From contig CANKNL010000082.1 of the NCBI GenBank assembly GCA_947483345.1, positions 1 to 10,843 of the forward strand: DNA of 10,843 nucleotides, read 5' to 3'. This DNA is from Chitinophagaceae bacterium (GTDB lineage Bacteria > Bacteroidota > Bacteroidia > Chitinophagales > Chitinophagaceae). Positions 7,122 through 10,843 of this stretch are shown here, piece after piece; the stretch's first letter is position 1, and each line of letters begins with the position of its first letter. The notes below the pieces were generated by a model. It was given only the letters and a program-made list of their open reading frames with translations. It was not told the origin of the DNA and ran no database searches. Made by a program: the position numbers and the translations under genes.

Positions 7122-7169
7122 AATGGTAAAGGCTGTTTTACTTCAATTTCATCAATAACTTTTACCATT
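7122..7169. repeat. 9-bp perfect inverted repeat in divergent intergenic region
   Basis: AATGGTAAA at 7122-7130 is matched by its exact reverse complement TTTACCATT at 7161-7169, with a 30-base spacer. It lies between the divergent outer-membrane protein and M13 peptidase genes, 53 bases upstream of the peptidase gene's preferred ATG start (7237). The 39-base spacing of centres is close to four helical turns, as expected for two sites bound on one DNA face. In AT-rich DNA a 9-bp match could also be chance. Confidence 0.3.
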
Positions 7170-7236
7170 AACGTATTTTGTTATGGTAGTTTATTTAAGG
7201 TTCCCTATTTTTATCCTTCCAAAAAATCTATTTTAT

Positions 7237-9465
7237 ATGAAGCGAATACTGTTTTCAATTGTGTTATTCTGTTTTTTTATAATGCCGGCACTCACAATGG
7301 CTCAAACGGGCATAGATCCCGACCCCGTTCAAAGTGCTAAAAACAGAAAAATTGTAGAGCAGCAAAATGCTGCTGCACAACAACAAACTCAGGCTACACA
7401 AAAAGGCGGACAACCCACTCAAACCATGTCGCCAGCAACTAACAAGGGTACTGCAGGCAATGCCGGCTCAGGGGGTGCAGTTAGACAGGTGACTCCAAAA
7501 GCCGTCAGTAACAAAAAATTCATTGATCCGGCCAATATGGACCTGATGGTTAAACCCGGAGATAATTTCTACCTGTATGCCAATGGCACCTGGATAAAGA
7601 ACACGCCTGTACCGGCTTCAAAAACCCGCTGGGGCAGTTTTGATGCCTTAGCAGAAGAAAGCTCTTTGGCGCTTAAAGGCTTACTTGAAGAGGCTGCCAA
7701 AGCACCTGGTAAAAATACATTAATGAAACGTGTTGGCGATTATTACAGCAGTGCTATGGACAGTTTAGCAATAGAAAGAATGGGTTATAATCCAATTAAA
7801 CCTTTTTTAAATGCCATTACCGCGCTTAGCTCAAAATCACAGGTTTTAAAACAAATAAATACCTTACGTGCCCAATCAATCAGTTCGCCATTGTATCGCA
7901 TAGGTGTTGGTCAGGATGCAAAAGATGTAACTAAATATATCATCAGTATCGGACAGGGTGGAACCACCTTGCCAGACCGTGATTACTATTTAAAGAATGA
8001 TGCCCGCAATCAAAAAATAAGAACCGATTATACAGCCTACATCGTAAAATTATTTACCCTATGCGGGGAGGATATGGTTAAGGCTATGGCCAATGCCGTA
8101 ACGATCATGCAATTAGAAACCCATATTGCACAGGCACAAATGAGCCGGGTTGAGATGCGTGACCCCACAAAATTGTACAATAAATTTTCAGTAGCAGGGC
8201 TAAGTGCTACAACGCCAAATCTCGACTGGCAGGACATTTTACAGCAGTTGGGTTATAAGACCAAGCAGGACAGTTTAGTTGTAAGCAATCCCAAATTCAT
8301 GGTATTTATTGACTCGCTGCTTAACAAGGTTTCTTTAAATGACTGGAAGGTTTATTTAAAGTGGGGTATCATGAGAGATGCGGCTCCTTATTTAAGCAGT
8401 GATTTTGTAAATGCCAATTTTGCTTACAATCAGGCTTTGAGCGGACAAAAGGAGCAAACACCACGTTGGCAAAGGATGAGCGGGTTAATTGACCGCCAGT
8501 TGGGTGATTTACTGGGACAATTATATGTAGATAAATATTTTAATCAGGAGGCAAAAATAAGAATGCTGGAACTGGTTTCAAATCTCGAAAACAGTTTTAA
8601 CAGCCATATTAAAACCTTAGATTGGATGAGTGATGAAACCAAACATCAGGCTGCTGAAAAATTACACGCGTTTACCAAAAAAATAGGATTCCCCGATAAG
8701 TGGAAAAATTATGATGGTCTTGTAATTAAAAATGATGATTTTTTGGGTAACCTGCGCCGTTGCAACCAATGGTCTTATGAAGAAAATATAAATAAACTGG
8801 GTAAACCTATTGATAAAACAGAATGGGGCATGTCTGCTCCAACAGTTAATGCTTATTATAGTGCACAAAAAAATGAAATCGTTTTTCCTGCAGGCATATT
8901 ACGTTTCCCTTTCTTTGATTTTGAAGCTGATGATGCCATTAATTATGGCGGTATCGGTGCTGTAATTGGTCATGAAATGACCCATGGTTTTGATGACCAG
9001 GGACGCCAGTTTGATGCGTATGGAAACCTGAAAGACTGGTGGACCAAAGCTGATGCTGATGAATTTAAAAAACGGGCAGATGAAGTGGTTCAGCAATATA
9101 ATGGATATACCATTTTAGATACGATGCATGTAAATGGTAAATTAACACTGGGCGAAAACCTGGCTGATCTGGGTGGTTTAAGTATTGCTTATACTGCTTT
9201 TAAAAGAACCAGTCAGGGCCAAAGCAATGATAAAATAGATGGCTTTACACCAGATCAGCGTTTCTTCTTAAACTGGTCGCAGGTATGGCGAAATAATATT
9301 TTACCGGAAGCTGCTGCTCAACGCATCGTTACCGATACCCATTCCCCTGGTGTATTTCGGTCTAACGGACCACTTACTAATATGGAAGCTTTTTATAAAG
9401 CCTTTGATGTAAAGCCCGGAGATAAAATGTATAAAGCACCTGAATTAAGAACCAAGATCTGGTAG
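7237..9465 (+). CDS. secreted M13 family zinc metallopeptidase (neprilysin/PepO-like)
   Basis: The enzyme is a gluzincin-type endopeptidase that cleaves short peptides, here probably in the periplasm. Counting from 7237 the protein is 742 residues. Zinc ligands are His579 and His583 in HEMTH (GAVIGHEMTHGFDDQG) and Glu640 in GENLADLGG, with Asp644 supporting. NAYYS (538-542) is the substrate-binding motif and the C-terminus ends in the family's basic-hydrophobic Trp (TKIW). The N-terminal domain starts at about residue 94 (FIDPANMDLMVKPGDNFYLYANG). I prefer 7237 over the in-frame ATG at 7183 because residues 1-22 from there (MKRILF, hydrophobic core, TMA-Q) form a standard signal peptide without a lipobox. 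A 69-residue Gln/Thr/Ala/Gly-rich linker (24-92) separates it from the domain. A partial -7-like TATTTTG lies at 7174-7180. A strong terminator follows 15 bases after the stop. Confidence 0.93.
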   Translation: MKRILFSIVLFCFFIMPALTMAQTGIDPDPVQSAKNRKIVEQQNAAAQQQTQATQKGGQPTQTMSPATNKGTAGNAGSGGAVRQVTPKAVSNKKFIDPANMDLMVKPGDNFYLYANGTWIKNTPVPASKTRWGSFDALAEESSLALKGLLEEAAKAPGKNTLMKRVGDYYSSAMDSLAIERMGYNPIKPFLNAITALSSKSQVLKQINTLRAQSISSPLYRIGVGQDAKDVTKYIISIGQGGTTLPDRDYYLKNDARNQKIRTDYTAYIVKLFTLCGEDMVKAMANAVTIMQLETHIAQAQMSRVEMRDPTKLYNKFSVAGLSATTPNLDWQDILQQLGYKTKQDSLVVSNPKFMVFIDSLLNKVSLNDWKVYLKWGIMRDAAPYLSSDFVNANFAYNQALSGQKEQTPRWQRMSGLIDRQLGDLLGQLYVDKYFNQEAKIRMLELVSNLENSFNSHIKTLDWMSDETKHQAAEKLHAFTKKIGFPDKWKNYDGLVIKNDDFLGNLRRCNQWSYEENINKLGKPIDKTEWGMSAPTVNAYYSAQKNEIVFPAGILRFPFFDFEADDAINYGGIGAVIGHEMTHGFDDQGRQFDAYGNLKDWWTKADADEFKKRADEVVQQYNGYTILDTMHVNGKLTLGENLADLGGLSIAYTAFKRTSQGQSNDKIDGFTPDQRFFLNWSQVWRNNILPEAAAQRIVTDTHSPGVFRSNGPLTNMEAFYKAFDVKPGDKMYKAPELRTKIW

Positions 9466-9480
9466 AAAATTATATCCGCA

Positions 9481-9514
9481 AAAAAGCCGGCCACTTAAAG
9501 TGAGCCGGCTTTTT
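9481..9514. terminator. bidirectional intrinsic terminator between convergent genes
   Basis: AAAAAGCCGGC (9481-9491) pairs with GCCGGCTTTTT (9504-9514) over 11 base pairs. A one-base bulge (A9503) separates this from four more pairs (CACT 9492-9495 with AGTG 9499-9502), closed by a 3-base TAA loop. The GC core is flanked by A and T runs, so the RNA of either strand ends in a U tract. It sits 15 bases after the M13 peptidase stop and 15 bases before the stop of the convergent gene, so it can serve both. Confidence 0.88.
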
Positions 9515-9529
9515 ATGTTTCTTAATTTT

Positions 9530-9991
9530 TTATTTTTCTTCAGTATTTATTTTTTTTACAAACTGGTAATTATTACCTGTAAAATTAAAATGAAAGATGC
9601 GGTTATAATCTTTGTTGAAATATTCGTCAGAATCTGTACCCACAATATTGCTAATCACGTTAAATGCTTCTGTTCTAAAACATAACAAAACATTTTGCCT
9701 GCCGTTTTCAACTTTATTAATATCAGTAAACATTTTGCTTAACTGTGTTTTATCAAATTCTGTTTTGATGCCTTTTGTTCCACGTATGGTACTGCGGCAC
9801 CTGTTATAGGGGTCCGACGTTTTTAAATCAATAGACTGGTAAAGAATATGATCAAAATAGATGTCTTTAAAATAATGATCCAGAAATAATCCAAAGTCGG
9901 TGCCTTCTTTTGATAAATGCAGGTAATCCGGCTTATTTCTTTCTTCAATCAGCATTTTACCATGGCGAACGATATATAAATTATTACTCAT
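9530..9991 (-). CDS. histidine phosphatase-like protein, apparently lacking the second catalytic His
   Basis: The 153-residue protein opens with LYIVRHGK (Arg9-His10-Gly11), the phosphohistidine motif of the histidine phosphatase (phosphoglycerate mutase-like) superfamily. The stretch FDHILYQSIDLKTSDPYNRCRSTI (residues 46-69) resembles the family's (F/Y)DxIYSSxLxRAxxTA block, with Arg64 and Thr68 in register. The later core strand, normally VxxVSHGGxIR with the second catalytic histidine, reads NVLLCFRTEAFNVI (100-113) and has no histidine there. The protein is also shorter than most members (about 160-230 residues). By sequence it may be an inactive or regulatory homologue, or an enzyme using another residue. 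The start at 9991 leaves only two residues before the hydrophobic first strand. It stands alone, converging on the M13 peptidase gene and diverging from miaB. Base composition seems more AT-rich than in its neighbours. Confidence 0.62.
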   Translation of the reverse strand: MSNNLYIVRHGKMLIEERNKPDYLHLSKEGTDFGLFLDHYFKDIYFDHILYQSIDLKTSDPYNRCRSTIRGTKGIKTEFDKTQLSKMFTDINKVENGRQNVLLCFRTEAFNVISNIVGTDSDEYFNKDYNRIFHFNFTGNNYQFVKKINTEEK

Positions 9992-10168
9992 AATGAAAGG
10001 ACTGCATTTAATTCTTACTAATTCCTTAGGCCGGAGAATGAAGGAAATGAAAAGTGTCAGGTCGGTAAATTTAGTCTATTAAAAACATAAACCGTGGAAT
10101 ACAATATAAATTGATCTTTTTGTACCAAAAGGCTTCTGCCATCCTGTCATAATCTCCCTTCAATTAAC

Positions 10169-10176
10169 TATCTTTG
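10169..10176 (+). promoter_or_regulatory. Bacteroidota -7 promoter element (TATCTTTG) upstream of miaB
   Basis: TATCTTTG followed by C is an exact match to the Bacteroidota -7 consensus TAnnTTTG and to its commonest form TATCTTTGC. It ends 24 bases before the miaB start, so transcription would begin in the A-rich stretch just before the ATG, giving a very short leader. A TTG -33 box is not evident about 20 bases upstream. Confidence 0.55.
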
Positions 10177-10200
10177 CTGCTTAAAAAAATAAGCCAGTAC

Positions 10201-10843
10201 ATGTTTAGTGAAGTGACCAGTAAAGCGCATGATGAAGCCAGGCAGGGTGAGGCTTTTGCCCCTTTTATTAAGGATCCCACTATTTTCAAAAAGCATTTTT
10301 ATATCGAAAGTTATGGTTGTGCCATGAACTTTGCCGACAGTGAAGTGGTGGCCTCTATTTTACAGGAAAATGGTTTTGGGGCTACCAACAATTACAAAGA
10401 AGCCGATATCATTTTTATCAATACCTGTTCAATTCGCGAAAAAGCAGAAACTACGGTTAGAAAACGTTTAACCGAATTCAAAACCCTGAAGAGAGAAAAA
10501 CGGGGTATGTTAGTAGGTGTATTGGGCTGTATGGCCGAGCGATTGAAAGCAAAATTTATAGAAGAAGAAAAACTGGTTGATCTGGTAGTTGGGCCCGATG
10601 CCTATAGAAGTTTACCCGGGTTGATTGCAGAGGCTGAAACTGGTCAAAAATCTGTGAATGTTTTATTAGATCGTGATGAAACCTATGCCGATATTTCCCC
10701 TATACGTTTAAACAGCAATGGCATAAATGCTTTTGTAAGTATCATGCGTGGCTGTAATAATATGTGTTCGTTTTGCGTGGTCCCTTTTACCAGAGGCCGG
10801 GAAAGAAGCCGCGATGCCGCATCTATTGTAAACGAATGTAAAA
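10201..10843 (+). CDS. miaB: tRNA-2-methylthio-N6-dimethylallyladenosine synthase MiaB, N-terminal part (3' end outside window)
   Basis: MiaB is a radical-SAM methylthiotransferase that adds a methylthio group to N6-isopentenyladenosine at position 37 of tRNAs reading UNN codons. The 214 residues visible have both cluster motifs. The N-terminal (UPF0004/MTTase) cysteines are Cys40 (ESYGCAMNFADSE), Cys76 (INTCSIREKAE) and Cys110 (LGCMAER). The radical-SAM CxxxCxxC motif is Cys185, Cys189 and Cys192 (RGCNNMCSFCVVP). The frame is open to the last base, so the gene continues past the window and the rest of the radical-SAM and the TRAM domain are not seen. The N-terminal extension of about 30 residues before the domain is normal for Bacteroidota MiaB. 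The related MtaB and RimO proteins are less likely given SYGCAMN and the VVPFTRGRERSR sequence after the cluster. A TATCTTTG -7 element lies just upstream. Confidence 0.95.
   Translation, partial: MFSEVTSKAHDEARQGEAFAPFIKDPTIFKKHFYIESYGCAMNFADSEVVASILQENGFGATNNYKEADIIFINTCSIREKAETTVRKRLTEFKTLKREKRGMLVGVLGCMAERLKAKFIEEEKLVDLVVGPDAYRSLPGLIAEAETGQKSVNVLLDRDETYADISPIRLNSNGINAFVSIMRGCNNMCSFCVVPFTRGRERSRDAASIVNECK

Noticed and set aside
7183..7236. Upstream in-frame ATG at 7183 as the start of the M13 peptidase
   Set aside because: It would place 18 extra residues before an otherwise standard signal peptide that begins MKRILF at 7237.

Overview
The window looks like ordinary chromosome from a member of the Bacteroidota, most probably a Chitinophagaceae-like (Sphingobacteriia/Chitinophagia) bacterium. 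The evidence is an outer-membrane beta-barrel protein with a carboxypeptidase-regulatory-like N-terminus and a plug, a secreted M13 metallopeptidase, two protein families I know mainly from Bacteroidota (a CCG-type Fe-S protein and the 'ABC transporter ATPase'-labelled small protein), A-rich start contexts without clear Shine-Dalgarno sequences, and TAnnTTTG-type -7 promoter elements. No phage, insertion sequence, CRISPR array, tRNA or rRNA was seen.

Left end (1-2023, + strand): the tail of a fatty-acid/polyketide-type operon. It holds the C-terminal part of a beta-ketoacyl synthase, an acyl carrier protein, a 4'-phosphopantetheinyl transferase and a small four-helix membrane protein. The first three genes are joined by ATGA stop/start overlaps, so the carrier, the enzyme that primes it and a condensing enzyme are translated as a coupled set. 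This resembles the edge of a specialised lipid or aryl-polyene/flexirubin-type cluster that continues to the left of the window. The product is not determinable from what is visible.

Middle (2061-4624): a convergent ATP-grasp-like protein on the - strand, then, across a 190-bp intergenic region with good -7 promoter matches, a two-gene + strand unit: an (Fe-S)-binding CCG-domain protein and a small Bacteroidota-conserved protein usually mislabelled as an ABC transporter ATPase.

Right half (4634-10843): an outer-membrane beta-barrel protein (-) and a secreted M13 zinc metallopeptidase (+) diverge from a 167-bp region that contains a 9-bp perfect inverted repeat. The peptidase gene ends at a strong hairpin that can terminate transcription from both sides. 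The gene facing it (-) is a histidine-phosphatase-like protein that keeps the N-terminal RHG motif but appears to lack the second catalytic histidine. The window ends inside miaB (+), which is preceded by a perfect TATCTTTG element.

I did not find a clearly new defence or mobile system. The most interesting items are the coupled KS-ACP-PPTase cassette with off-consensus motifs, the phosphatase homologue with a missing active-site residue, the ATP-grasp protein of unknown substrate, and the Fe-S protein without its expected partner.
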